Source of the DNA: Polaromonas naphthalenivorans CJ2 | Lineage (GTDB): Bacteria > Pseudomonadota > Gammaproteobacteria > Burkholderiales > Burkholderiaceae_C | Reading direction: 5' to 3' | Length of the DNA: 64,000 nt | Assembly: GCF_000015505.1 (NCBI RefSeq) | Contig: NC_008760.1 | Location: 62,001 to 126,000 of the forward strand | Shown here: in pieces, positions 25,358-35,344 of the stretch | Position numbering within the stretch: the stretch's first letter is position 1 | Layout: every line of letters begins with the position of its first letter | The notes under the pieces: model-generated | Seen by the model: only the letters and a program-made list of their open reading frames with translations | Database searches by the model: none | Told to the model about the DNA's origin: nothing | Program-made: the position numbers and the translations under genes

Positions 25358-26750
25358 TTGCCCATGGCCGAATCAGATTTTCGAGATGGTTGTTATCAAT
25401 CTGGACGTTGCCGTCGGCCAGATAAGTTGTCAGCGCTTCCCAGCGGTTCAGGCTGTAGTCAATCGCTTTGGCCGTGGCACTGCCCTCGGGCACGCGTTGC
25501 CTCTCCCGCTTCAGCCAGGCGTGCAGGTCCTTGCAAAGCGGCTTTGCGCTCGATTGCCTGATAGAGAGTCGATCTTCGGGCGACAAGCCTTTGACCTGGC
25601 GCTCGATCTGGTAGAGCGCGGCAATGCGCTGTATCACTTGCGTGCCCACCGGACTCAGGCGGTCCTTGACCAGTTCATCAAACTTGCGACGCGCGTGCGC
25701 CAGGCAAGCTGCGCCGACGCGGCTCTCCTGCTTCAGGACCTGGTCGTACACCCCGTACCCGTCGGAGATCAGCGTGCCCGACCAGCCCTTGAGAAATTCA
25801 AGCGGGTACTTGGCCCCTCTGCCCAGGCAAAATTCATACACCACGCCGGGTGAAACATCAAAGCCGCTTCTAGCATAAGCCCAGACGTAGGCCCGCTTGG
25901 TCTTGCCCGCGCCGGGGTCCAGCATGGCCACTGGCGTCTCGTCGGCATGAACCACCGCGCAGCTGAGGACAAACTCCCGGTGCGCCGCATACAGGGGCAC
26001 AAGGGCAGCGCCTGCCTGGCCAGACCACGATGCCAGCGTCGAGCGCGGCGTGTGAACGCCAGAGCGGGCGTTGATTTGTTCTTGCCGGTAATACGGAATG
26101 TGATCGACGAAGCGGCTCACGGCAGTGTGTGCCACCAGGCCTGCCGTGGGCATGCCTTTGTCGATGATCTGTGGCCCCACCGGTTCTTGTACCAGGGTCT
26201 GGCAGCACTTGCAGGCCCATTTGCCGCGGATGTGGCGGTGCACGAAGAATTCGGCTGGAATGATGTCCAGGCGTTCGCTCACGTCTTCACCGATACGCAC
26301 CATGGCCTGACCGCATCCGCAGGTTGTGTTCTCTGGCTCGTGGTGGTGTTCGACCCGTTTGAGGTGTTCTGGCAGGGCTTGACGTTTGGGCTTACGGCGG
26401 GTGTCATGCTCGGTGTCTGCCGTGTCGCCAGAATCCTTGGCGACCGCCTTCAGTGCTGCAAGTTGTGCTTCCAAATCCGCCTGGTCGGCCGCCAGCGTTT
26501 CTTCAAACAACTGGCGCTGCTCAGCATTCATGCGCTCGGTCTTGGCATCAAAGCGCCAAGCCTTCAGGCGGCGCAGCTCAAACAGGATGCTCTGGATACG
26601 CGCTTCCTTGAACTCGATGGTCTTCGCCTGCGAGTCAATTTGCTGGCTTTGCTGGCCAATGTGCTGGAGAACCTTGGCCGCCAACGCTGCAGCGGCCTCA
26701 GGGCCCAGACCGACGAAGTCCTGAGCGCTGAGGGTGTGCACGTTGAGCAT
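25358..26750 (-). pseudogene. tnpC: IS66 TnpC, N-terminal part (copy 1)
   Basis: Starts MLNVHTLSAQDFVGLGPEAA at 26750 and runs to ...NNHLENLIRPWAM, where the recombinase module begins. It contains the leucine-zipper region (LQHIGQQSQQIDSQAKTIEF), the zinc-finger CGCGQAMVRIGEDVSERLDI...CKCC, and the DDE catalytic domain with VVHADETPVAML and SDGYGVYDQVL. The final 70 residues lie at 22547-22750. Split, so not functional unless the module excises precisely. Confidence 0.9.
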
Positions 26751-26832
26751 GCTGTCATTGTGCAAAAGGCGCACAGCGATTGGAACTAGGGCATCTGCCA
26801 ATTGCCCTGCGACACCGGCTGCGCCACAGTCG

Positions 26833-27174
26833 TCACAAGTGCGTAATGGTCTGCATTTGTTCCAGCCGACTCCAGGGAAGGCCGAGCACCAGCGCATCGA
26901 ATTGTGGCTTGGTCAATGTGATGGATGTCGCCATATCGGCACCACCGCGTGGCCATTCAAAACCACCCTGATTGAGCCGCCGGGCCGCACACCACAGGCC
27001 GAAGCCATCGTGCAGCAGTAGTTTGATGCGGTTGCCACGGGCGTTGGCAAACAGGTATCCATGGTGGGCCTGGGCAACCCCGAACACCTGCACCACCCGG
27101 GCCAGCAAGCGCTCCGTTCCCATGCGCATGTCGATGGGAGCTGTTGCCAGCCACAGCGCGTCGATGCGGATCAT
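26833..27174 (-). CDS. tnpB: IS66 TnpB (copy 1)
   Basis: 113 residues: MIRIDALWLATAPIDMRMGTERL, VQVFGVAQAHHGYLFANARGNRIKLLLHDGFGLWCAARRLNQGGF. This is the IS66 Orf2 family, required with TnpA and TnpC for transposition. The start overlaps the tnpA stop (ATGA), normal for IS66 operons. Apparently intact, but its partner TnpC is split. Confidence 0.88.
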   Translation of the reverse strand: MIRIDALWLATAPIDMRMGTERLLARVVQVFGVAQAHHGYLFANARGNRIKLLLHDGFGLWCAARRLNQGGFEWPRGGADMATSITLTKPQFDALVLGLPWSRLEQMQTITHL

Positions 27175-27530
27175 CGCAGCCACTCGCGTAGCCAGGCCGC
27201 GCACTCTGCCGCGGCGGCAACGGGCCAGCGCACTTCAATAGTGGCAGCGCCTCGGCGCAGTTCCATATGAATGTCCGGCAGCGCGGGTGCGGCCTGCTGT
27301 GCACAGGGCAATGCCAGTGCAACGAAGCCGGCACATTCGGGCCGTTGCCGCGTGCCGTCCGCCGGCGCCTGGCGGGCCTTGCGGCGCCATTTGTGCACGA
27401 GATTGGCGTTGAGCCCATGGGCCAGTGCGATCGCTGCGACGCAAGCGCCTGGCTGGCTGCATTCGCTCAAAACTTGCGTCCTGAACGCCTCGCTGTGAGG
27501 CCGTCGGGCAAGCGTTTTGGAGTGTTCCAT
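27171..27530 (-). CDS. tnpA: IS66 TnpA (copy 1)
   Basis: 119 residues from the ATG at 27530 (an ATG at 27563 would add 11). It has a helix-turn-helix SEAFRTQVLSECSQPGACVAAIALAHGLNANLVHKWRRKAR typical of IS66 Orf1 (IS3/IS66 Orf1 DNA-binding fold). It overlaps tnpB by ATGA. A 9-bp inverted repeat spans the start region. The IS terminus that should lie upstream is missing, because the inversion joint with copy 2 begins about 50 bp away. Confidence 0.85.
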   Translation of the reverse strand: MEHSKTLARRPHSEAFRTQVLSECSQPGACVAAIALAHGLNANLVHKWRRKARQAPADGTRQRPECAGFVALALPCAQQAAPALPDIHMELRRGAATIEVRWPVAAAAECAAWLREWLR

Positions 27531-27532
27531 GA

Positions 27533-27561
27533 GGTGTCCACTTGAGTTCTTGGTGGACACC
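27533..27561. promoter_or_regulatory. 9-bp inverted repeat at the tnpA start
   Basis: GGTGTCCAC and GTGGACACC, perfect arms with an 11-bp loop, lying between the two possible tnpA start codons. Candidate operator or attenuating hairpin. Confidence 0.5.
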
Positions 27562-27610
27562 ATCGTCGCCTGGCTACGCTACTGATTCAATATGTGATGC
27601 CCAGCCGCAT

Positions 27611-27930
27611 ACCTGGCAACAGCTCCCATCGACATGCGCATGGGAACGGAGCGCTTGCTGGCCCGGGTGGTGCAGGTGTTCGGGGTTGCCCAGGCCCACC
27701 ATGGATACCTGTTTGCCAACGCCCGTGGCAACCGCATCAAACTACTGCTGCACGATGGCTTCGGCCTGTGGTGTGCGGCCCGGCGGCTCAATCAGGGTGG
27801 TTTTGAATGGCCACGCGGTGGTGCCGATATGGCGACATCCATCACATTGACCAAGCCACAATTCGATGCGCTGGTGCTCGGCCTTCCCTGGAGTCGGCTG
27901 GAACAAATGCAGACCATTACGCACTTGTGA
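27611..27930 (+). pseudogene. tnpB: IS66 TnpB lacking its first residues (copy 2)
   Basis: Identity with copy 1 begins at CTGGCAACAGC, ten codons inside tnpB, and continues to the end (…LEQMQTITHL). An internal ATG (MRMGTERLLARVV) could initiate a shortened protein, but the original start and the whole tnpA are absent. Confidence 0.88.
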
Positions 27931-28012
27931 CGACTGTGGCGCAGCCGGTGTCGCAGGGCAATTGGCAGATGCCCTAGTTCCAATCGCTGTGCGCCTTTTG
28001 CACAATGACAGC

Positions 28013-29606
28013 ATGCTCAACGTGCACACCCTCAGCGCTCAGGACTTCGTCGGTCTGGGCCCTGAGGCCGCTGCAGCGTTGGCGGCCAAGGTTCTCCAGC
28101 ACATTGGCCAGCAAAGCCAGCAAATTGACTCGCAGGCGAAGACCATCGAGTTCAAGGAAGCGCGTATCCAGAGCATCCTGTTTGAGCTGCGCCGCCTGAA
28201 GGCTTGGCGCTTTGATGCCAAGACCGAGCGCATGAATGCTGAGCAGCGCCAGTTGTTTGAAGAAACGCTGGCGGCCGACCAGGCGGATTTGGAAGCACAA
28301 CTTGCAGCACTGAAGGCGGTCGCCAAGGATTCTGGCGACACGGCAGACACCGAGCATGACACCCGCCGTAAGCCCAAACGTCAAGCCCTGCCAGAACACC
28401 TCAAACGGGTCGAACACCACCACGAGCCAGAGAACACAACCTGCGGATGCGGTCAGGCCATGGTGCGTATCGGTGAAGACGTGAGCGAACGCCTGGACAT
28501 CATTCCAGCCGAATTCTTCGTGCACCGCCACATCCGCGGCAAATGGGCCTGCAAGTGCTGCCAGACCCTGGTACAAGAACCGGTGGGGCCACAGATCATC
28601 GACAAAGGCATGCCCACGGCAGGCCTGGTGGCACACACTGCCGTGAGCCGCTTCGTCGATCACATTCCGTATTACCGGCAAGAACAAATCAACGCCCGCT
28701 CTGGCGTTCACACGCCGCGCTCGACGCTGGCATCGTGGTCTGGCCAGGCAGGCGCTGCCCTTGTGCCCCTGTATGCGGCGCACCGGGAGTTTGTCCTCAG
28801 CTGCGCGGTGGTTCATGCCGACGAGACGCCAGTGGCCATGCTGGACCCCGGCGCGGGCAAGACCAAGCGGGCCTACGTCTGGGCTTATGCTAGAAGCGGC
28901 TTTGATGTTTCACCCGGCGTGGTGTATGAATTTTGCCTGGGCAGAGGGGCCAAGTACCCGCTTGAATTTCTCAAGGGCTGGTCGGGCACGCTGATCTCCG
29001 ACGGGTACGGGGTGTACGACCAGGTCCTGAAGCAGGAGAGCCGCGTCGGCGCAGCTTGCCTGGCGCACGCGCGTCGCAAGTTTGATGAACTGGTCAAGGA
29101 CCGCCTGAGTCCGGTGGGCACGCAAGTGATACAGCGCATTGCCGCGCTCTACCAGATCGAGCGCCAGGTCAAAGGCTTGTCGCCCGAAGATCGACTCTCT
29201 ATCAGGCAATCGAGCGCAAAGCCGCTTTGCAAGGACCTGCACGCCTGGCTGAAGCGGGAGAGGCAACGCGTGCCCGAGGGCAGTGCCACGGCCAAAGCGA
29301 TTGACTACAGCCTGAACCGCTGGGAAGCGCTGACAACTTATCTGGCCGACGGCAACGTCCAGATTGATAACAACCATCTCGAAAATCTGATTCGGCCATG
29401 GGCAATGGGGCGCCGGGCATGGTTGTTTGCCGGCAGCGAACTGGCCGGCCAGCGGGCCGCCGTCGTGATGAGTTTTGTTGCAGTCGGCAAAGCTGCATGG
29501 CCATGACCCCTGGGCTTATCTGAAGGATGTGCTAACCAGGCTGCCTGGCCACATGAACTCTCGCATCGACGAACTACTGCCTCACCGCTGGCAACCGCAA
29601 TCCTGA
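28013..29606 (+). pseudogene. tnpC: IS66 TnpC with one-base insertion (copy 2)
   Basis: Identical to copy 1 through LIRPWAMGRRAWLFAGSELAGQRAAVVMS. At 29472-29475 there are four Ts where copy 1 has three. The frame then leaves the IS66 sequence (FVAVGKAAWP) and stops at 29506, whereas the old frame would finish at 29606 with ...RWQPQS. Otherwise it contains the complete zinc finger and DDE core and, unlike copy 1, is not interrupted by the recombinase module. Confidence 0.88.
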
Positions 29607-29623
29607 ATCGGCAGCGCGGTCAA

Positions 29624-29645
29624 GGTGCCGTGCCAAGACGCTTAC
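29624..29645 (-). repeat. IS66 terminal inverted repeat, copy 2 outer end
   Basis: Ends ...CCAAGACGCTTAC; exact partner of 22508-22529. Confidence 0.9.
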
Positions 29646-29646
29646 G

Positions 29647-30828
29647 CACTTCCAGACCTACCACCGGGTATTGAACCGCGCCGCATGGTCGAGCCTGGCG
29701 GCCAGCCGGATCTTGCTGCGGCTCCTGGTGCGCGCTTTTGCGCCCGAGGGGCCGTTGATCTTCGGGCTGGACGACACGATCGAGCGGCGCTGGGGCGCGC
29801 GCATTGCCGCGCGCGGCATCTACCGCGACCCGGTGCGCTCCTCGCGCAGCCATTTCGTGAAGGTCAGCGGCCTGCGCTGGCTGTGCATGATGCTCTTGGT
29901 ACCCATCCCGTGGGCCGCCCGGGTCTGGGCGCTGCCGTTCCTCACCACGCTGTGCCCATCCCAGCGCTGCCACGACAGCCAGGGCCGGCGGCACAAGAAG
30001 CTCACCGACTGGGCACGCCAGATGGTCCAGCAGGTCCGCCGATGGCTGCCAGGTCGGCAAATTGTCATCGTGGCCGACAGTGCCTTTGCCGCGCTGGACT
30101 TTCTCGGTGCAACCCGGCGTCATGCTTGTGTCATCACCCACTTGCGCCTGGATGCCGCGCTGTATGCGCCAGCGCCCGAGCGCTGCGCTGGCCAACGCGG
30201 ACGCACGCGCCTCAAGGGCGAACGCCTGCCCGCGCTAAGCCAGGTGCTGGCCAATCCGGCCACCGCCTGGACCGCGCTGACAATGCCCTTTTGGTATGGC
30301 GAGCACGACCGGGCGGTCGAGGTCGCCAGCGGCACGGCCGTGTGGTACCACTCCGGCATGGTGCCCATTGTGCTTCGCTGGGTCTTGATTCGCGATCCGC
30401 TCAAACAATTCGAGACCCAGGCCTTGCTGTGTACGGCACCAGAGGCCACACCCGCTTTTATCCTCGATTGCTTCGTGCAGCGCTGGCAGGTAGAGGTCAC
30501 GTTCGAGGAAGCGCGTGCGCATCTGGGCGTCGAGACCCAGCGGCAGTGGTCGGACAAGGCGATTGCGCGCACCACACCGTGCCTGTTTGGACTTTATTCC
30601 CTCGTCACGCTGGCTGCGCAGGATTTGTTCTCGACCGGGCAGCTCTACCGGCGCTGCGCCGCCTGGTATCCCAAACCACAGGCTACGTTCTCTGACACCA
30701 TCGCCTACGTGCGCCGCGAGTTATGGAGCCATGCGTATTTTTCAACCTCGCACAACGAAGCGGACATGATGAAAATCCCGCGCCCTCTGGTCGATCGCTT
30801 TATCGACACGCTTTGTTATGCGGCTTGA
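29647..30828 (+). pseudogene. DDE_5-type transposase, N-terminus removed by IS66
   Basis: The frame runs unbroken from the IS66 end (HFQTYHRVLNRAAWSSLAASRILLRLL) to ...DRFIDTLCYAA. Catalytic-domain motifs include LIFGLDDTIERRWGARIAARGIYRDPVRSS, IVIVADSAFAALDFL and WQVEVTFEEARAHLGVETQRQWSD. These are the three acidic blocks of the DDE superfamily endonucleases found in IS701-like elements. The first ~60 residues (helical N-terminal domain) are missing. An internal TTG at 29671 is the first possible start. Confidence 0.75.
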
Positions 30829-30960
30829 ATGGATAAAGAATGAAAGGGACGTCCCCGTCCCGAGCGAGTTGCGACCCGTTGAAGTTGCGGTTTACGGCAA
30901 CTCAGTGCCACGATGGAGAGGTCAAACTTTTCATCATCAACTCATTCGGAGGGGGAAATC

Positions 30961-31977
30961 ATGGCCATTATTACCATCGGAATCGATCTCGCCAAAAGCG
31001 TCTTTGCCGTGCATGGGGTCAATGAGTCCGGCAAGCCCGAGCTGGTGCGGCCCGAAGTCCCACGCGCCAAACTGATGGAACTTATCGCCAACGTGCCGCC
31101 CTGCCTGATCGGCATGGAAGCGTGCAGCGGCGCCCATCACTGGGCGCGTGAATTTTCCAGGTTTGGCCATACCGTGCGTCTGATGGCACCCAAGTTTGTG
31201 GCTCCCTACCGCATGAGCGGCAAACGCGGCAAGAATGATGCCGCCGATGCTGCGGCCATCTGTGAGGCGGTGGCGCGTCCCAACATGCGTTTTGTTCCGC
31301 TCAAGAGCATCGAGCAGCAGTCCCGCCTGTTCGTGCACCGCGCACGCCAGGGCTACGTGGAGCAGCGCACCGCCCTGATCAACCGCATCCGCGGCCTGCT
31401 GTCAGAATTGGGCATCGTGCTGCCGCTCAAGGCGGCGACCGTGCGCCTGGAAGCGCACAAACACCTCGAAGACCTGCCGGGCTGGTGCAACACGGTGGTC
31501 GGAGATGCCTTGAGCGAGCTCACCCACCTCGATGAACGCATCGCCCAATACGACAAGTACATCGCCCAGGCCGCCGCCGAGGACCCGCAGTCCCGCCAAC
31601 TCATGCACCTCAGCGGCATTGGCCCCACCACGGCCAGCGCCATCGTGGCCACGGTGGGCAAAGGCCACGACTTCAGTTGCGGGCGCCAGTTCTGCGCCTG
31701 GCTGGGCCTGGTGCCTGGCCAGTACAGCTCGGGCGGCAAGCAGCGCCTGGGGCGAATCACCAAGGCGGGAGACAGCTACCTGCGCACCTTGCTGGTCCTG
31801 GGCGCCAGGGCGGCGCTGGCAACGGCGAAGAACAAGACGGACCCGGTAAGCCGCTGGGCTATTTCGGTACAGGAACGCCGGGGTTACTGGAAGGCGGTCG
31901 TGGCCATTGCGGCCAAGAACGCCCGGATGTGCTGGGCCATGCTGCAGCGCGGGGAGGCGTTCAAGATGCCCGCGTGA
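30961..31977 (+). CDS. IS110-family DEDD transposase/recombinase 1
   Basis: 338 residues after a strong GGAGGGGGAAATC. The RuvC-like DEDD domain comprises ITIGIDLAKSVFAVHGVNESG (Asp), CLIGMEACSGAHHWAREF (Glu) and RMSGKRGKNDAADAAAICEAV (Asp pair). The Tnp_20 domain is HLSGIGPTTASAIVATVG...FCAWLGLVPGQYSSGGKQRLGRITKAGDSYLRTLLVLGAR, containing the conserved Ser of the C-terminal active site. Complete, no disruption. Recent work shows IS110 enzymes use a bridge RNA from the element's non-coding end to choose donor and target. Confidence 0.9.
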   Translation: MAIITIGIDLAKSVFAVHGVNESGKPELVRPEVPRAKLMELIANVPPCLIGMEACSGAHHWAREFSRFGHTVRLMAPKFVAPYRMSGKRGKNDAADAAAICEAVARPNMRFVPLKSIEQQSRLFVHRARQGYVEQRTALINRIRGLLSELGIVLPLKAATVRLEAHKHLEDLPGWCNTVVGDALSELTHLDERIAQYDKYIAQAAAEDPQSRQLMHLSGIGPTTASAIVATVGKGHDFSCGRQFCAWLGLVPGQYSSGGKQRLGRITKAGDSYLRTLLVLGARAALATAKNKTDPVSRWAISVQERRGYWKAVVAIAAKNARMCWAMLQRGEAFKMPA

Positions 31978-32350
31978 GCTGACGCAGACACCAACGTATC
32001 CAGAAGTTTGTAGACGTCACCGTGGAATGACTTGTCGTTGATGAGTCAAAGGTTGGGACCTGCGCCGGGGAATGCTCGTTAAGCTCGAGAAGGTCAACAG
32101 GGTAAGCAATCAGCCCTGAGCCTTGAATAAAGAATGGAGCCCTCGGCGCGCGTCTTTCATCAGGGTCCGCTGCAAATAATGCAGCAAGAAATGACCGGTT
32201 GTAGTCTCGCCGTCCACATGCCTTGCGCTCACCAGGCAACGACACAGCATCGACAGGGTGACGATGAAATGAAGAAGTCAGGTTCCGTGGTCAATCGCTA
32301 CGCGATTCAACCACGGTGGAAATCTGTTTGACAAAGGTGGGGACGCCCTT
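31978..32350 (+). ncRNA. Candidate bridge-RNA region of IS110 element 1
   Basis: Non-coding 3' flank of the recombinase. It contains a strong hairpin at about 32285-32316 (CCGTGGT paired with AACCACGG and an inner AATCG/CGATT). IS1111-type elements encode the bridge RNA on this side. Assignment is by analogy; loops complementary to the ends have not been demonstrated. Confidence 0.35.
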
Positions 32351-32369
32351 GTAGCCGAGCTAACAGGCC

Positions 32370-32399
32370 TACAGGGACTTACAGGGACTTACAGGGACT
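32370..32399 (+). repeat. Triple 10-bp tandem repeat at the IS110 element 2 boundary
   Basis: The decamer ending TACAGGGACT occurs three times in a row (CCTACAGGGAC, TTACAGGGAC, TTACAGGGAC), running straight into the inverted repeat of the second IS110 element. It may be the insertion target. Confidence 0.7.
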
Positions 32400-33850
32400 C
32401 CCCACACAGTCAAGTATTGCTGCTACTGATTAAATTGCTTTTCCTTGATTACACTATTCAGCGTTGGCGTGAGGTGAAGCGGCTAGGAAACGAGGAACAG
32501 ACTGCACACTTACAGACGGGCTTATTGCACGGATGGTGCGACCCCAGATACGAACCGCTTGGCGGGACTCCATTTGCTGAACGGGACGATGCCGAAGCAT
32601 TCCCTTGCCTGTTATCGAGTTTTCCCACCACCGGTCTGACCTGTCTACTGCATCTTCAATTTCACGTCCTGCAGAAATATGCCTGTCGACTCAACTACGT
32701 CATTGCTGTTGCCGCACAAGCTGGGTTGACACTCAAATGCCTGGGATCAAAGCGACATCCTTTGGTCATCATGGCCCACAAGATGCGCGCATTTTTGTTT
32801 GCCATTGCCACGGCCGCCTTTTGCCAGCCCGATTTTTCTCGCAGTTGATACAGCCACTTTGAGATAGGGTCATCGCGCTTTTGTGCCGTCATCACCACTG
32901 ACTTTGCACCCTGTATCAGCAACATGCGCAGGTACATGTCGCCGCGCTTGGTGATGCCGCCCAGACTGTTCTTGCCCCCGCTGGAGTTTTGTCTCGGCGT
33001 CAATCCCAACCAGGCTCCAAACTGTGCGCCATTCTTGAACTGATTGAAGTCGCCCACTGTTGCCACCACAGCCGAGGCCGTCACCGGGCCAACGCCCATA
33101 AGCGCTTTGGCAGCCTTGGCTTGCGCGTCATCCTTGACATGCGCAGTGATGCGTTCATCGCACCATTTGATGCGCTCATCAATGTCTTTCCAGTGGTCAT
33201 AGGCCTCTTGGACGACCAGTCGCGCCAACCCGCAAAGATCATTACCGGCGTCCTCCAGCATGTCGGTCAACTTCTCGCGCAATTTCTCCGGGCTCTTGGA
33301 CGCCACCAGGCCGAATTCAGCCAACATGCCCCGGATGCGATTGATGCTCGCTGTGCGTTCTTCTTTCAACCCCTCGCGTAATCTGTGCACGCACAATATG
33401 CCTTGCTGAACCGTGGTTTTGAGTGGGACAAAGCGCATGGTTGGCCTGGACGCCGCTTCGCAAATGGCTGCGGCATCATTGGCGTCATTCTTGCCACCTT
33501 TGCCCTGCAGACGATAGGGTGCCACCAGGTGGGGTGCGATGATTTTTACGTTCAACCCCAAAGCCATGAGTTTGCGGGTCCAATAGTGGGAGCCACCACA
33601 GGCCTCCATCGCCACTAGGCAGCCTGCCGGTAGCTGCCCGCACCATGACACAAACTTGTCTCGGCTGAGTTGCCGGTTGGTGACGAGTTTGCCACCCGCA
33701 TCAACGGCGTTTACCTGGATCACGGATTTTGCCAAATCCACTCCGACTCGTGTAATCTCGCTCATGGGACTTCCCCTTTCAAAGGTTTTAGATTGACTTC
33801 CACAAACCAATCTTGGCACTTGATGCCGCTACCAGAAAGTGGGGAGTCCC
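32394..33850 (-). mobile_element. IS110-family element 2 (IS1111-like)
   Basis: Bounded by a perfect 12-bp inverted repeat, GGGACTCCCCAC at 32394-32405 and GTGGGGAGTCCC at 33839-33850. The recombinase is on the minus strand with about 290 bp of non-coding DNA on its 3' side (32406-32694). That side is the expected bridge-RNA location for the IS1111 group. It sits tail to tail with element 1. Confidence 0.75.
32695..33765 (-). CDS. IS110-family DEDD transposase/recombinase 2
   Basis: 356 residues from MSEITRVGVDLAKSVIQVNAVDAGG. It has the DEDD domain (VAMEACGGSHYWTRKL, RLQGKGGKNDANDAAAICEA) and Tnp_20 domain (ALMGVGPVTASAVVATVGDFNQFKNGAQFGAWLGLTPRQNSSGGKNSLGGITKRGDMYLRMLL). Full length and uninterrupted. 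It differs substantially from recombinase 1, so these are two distinct elements. GGGAAGTCCC precedes the ATG. Confidence 0.9.
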   Translation of the reverse strand: MSEITRVGVDLAKSVIQVNAVDAGGKLVTNRQLSRDKFVSWCGQLPAGCLVAMEACGGSHYWTRKLMALGLNVKIIAPHLVAPYRLQGKGGKNDANDAAAICEAASRPTMRFVPLKTTVQQGILCVHRLREGLKEERTASINRIRGMLAEFGLVASKSPEKLREKLTDMLEDAGNDLCGLARLVVQEAYDHWKDIDERIKWCDERITAHVKDDAQAKAAKALMGVGPVTASAVVATVGDFNQFKNGAQFGAWLGLTPRQNSSGGKNSLGGITKRGDMYLRMLLIQGAKSVVMTAQKRDDPISKWLYQLREKSGWQKAAVAMANKNARILWAMMTKGCRFDPRHLSVNPACAATAMT

Positions 33851-33954
33851 TTCGTATTTGCTGAAATACCTCGAAGCGAAGTCTGCCGGTTTTCAGGCTC
33901 ACCCGATAATCTGAAGCAGTCCTTTTTCTGACCCGATACCAACCCAGTCCACCC

Positions 33955-35056
33955 ATGCGCGGAGCCGACACCTTCACCGAAAGCCCGTTCACGCTGCATC
34001 GCCTGGAAGACTTCGTGCCGCCCGACCATCCTCTGCGCGCGATACGCCAGATGGTCAACGAGGCGCTGGGAAAGATGGACGGGTTGTTTGCCGGGATGTA
34101 TGAGCCACACAGCCAAGGCGGGCGGCCCAGCATCGCGCCTGAGAAACTGCTGCGCGCCATGCTGCTTCAGGTGTTCTACAGCATCCGCTCGGAACGCCAA
34201 CTCATGGAGCAGGTGCAGTACAACCTTCTCTACCGCTGGTTCATCGGCCTGGCCATGGAGGAGGCGGTGTGGGTGCCCACGGTGTTCACGAAAAACCGCG
34301 AGCGCTTGCTGGCGCACGATGCGGTCATCGAGTTGTTCAACCATGTGCTGCAAGGCGCCGAGGAGCACGGCTGGCTCTCGGGCGAGCACTTCAGCGTGGA
34401 CGGCACTCTTCAATTCAGGCCTGGGCGAGCCACAAGAGCTTTGTGCGCAAGGACGGCAGCGACGGCGACCAGGGAGGCGGCAGTTTCAAGGGGCAGACGC
34501 GCTCGAACGAGACGCACGAATCAAGCACTGATGCCGACGCCAGGCTGTACCGCAAGGGGAAAACGGCCAGTGAACTGCGCTTCATGGGCCACACGCTGAG
34601 CGACAACCGCCACGGCCTGATTGCCAGCGCGCTGGTGACGCAGGCCGACGGCTACGCCGAACGCGAAGCGGCCAAGGCTATTGAATTAACGATGCCAGGC
34701 AGGTGTTGCCTGATGAGCAAACCGCCATCACGCTGGGCGCGGACAAGGGCTATGACGCCCAGGAGTTCATCGAGGCGTGCCTGGAGATGGGCGTCACGCC
34801 GCATGTGGCGCAAAACACCTCCGGCAGGCGCTCGGCGGTGCCTAATGCAATTGCGCAGACAGACGGCTACGCCGTTTCGCAGCAAAAGAGAAAGCTCATC
34901 GAGCAGGGTTTTGGCTGGGCCAAAACGGTGGGCCGTATTCGGCAGGTGATGGTGCGCGGCTTGGAACGCGTTGACCAGATGTTTGTGCTGACGATGGCCG
35001 CGTACAACCTCACGCGCATGCGCACTTTGGGACAAATCCGTCTGCAAGGGCAATAA
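33955..35056 (+). pseudogene. IS5-family transposase with two frameshifts
   Basis: Starts MRGADTFTESPFTLHRLEDFVPPDHPLRAIRQMV with GGRPSIAPEKLLRAMLLQVFYSIRSERQLMEQVQYNLLYRWFIGL, the DUF772 N-terminal domain. At about 34405-34412 the frame shifts after FSVDGTL (an extra 2 bases before IQAWASHKSF). A second shift near 34680 separates AEREAAKAI from LPDEQTAITLGADKGYDAQEF. The rest (GFGWAKTVGRIRQVMVRGLERVDQMFVLTMAAYNLTRM) is intact to the stop at 35056. Inactive. 35057-35344 holds no gene. Confidence 0.85.
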
Positions 35057-35344
35057 GTGAAGAAAAAGGCGACAGGCGTACTTTCAAGCCACCAACAGGA
35101 GTTCAAAAAGGCACTGTGCTTTAAAAATATGAAAGATAACTGCAAAAACAAACCACTTCGAGACAGTTGCTGCGCGGGCGCAGTCAGTATTTCAGGCCTG
35201 CTAAGACTGCCTCATGAAATAAACCATTCATGTAAATTGAAGCAATATTTGTGATTTTTTATATCCGTATGGCTTAACTTGGTTTTCCACTCGAGGATCA
35301 TCCGTATGCTATTTGCTCAACAAGTTAAATAAACGGAGGGCTTG

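Larger units (their letters stand above)
22508..29645. mobile_element. Head-to-head pair of defective IS66 elements with an internal serine-recombinase insertion
   Basis: Outer ends are identical IS66 termini pointing inward (GTAAGCGTCTTGGCACGGCACC at both edges). Copy 1 (minus strand, 22508 to about 27563) retains tnpA, tnpB and a tnpC split by a 2.6-kb insertion. Copy 2 (plus strand, 27611-29645) lacks tnpA and the start of tnpB and has a frameshifted tnpC. The shared parts are near-identical, making a ~2-kb inverted repeat around a 460-bp spacer. The outer flanks (Uma2 fragment and a transposase) show no common 8-bp duplication. Confidence 0.88.
30843..32350 (+). mobile_element. IS110-family element 1 (IS1111-like)
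   Basis: The recombinase gene at 30961 is flanked by imperfect inverted motifs: AAAGGGACGTCCCC at about 30842 and its partner GGGGACGCCCTT at 32340-32350. There is a long non-coding 3' part (about 370 bp) and a short 5' leader. This arrangement fits the IS1111 group, which has subterminal inverted repeats. No target duplication is expected. Confidence 0.65.
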
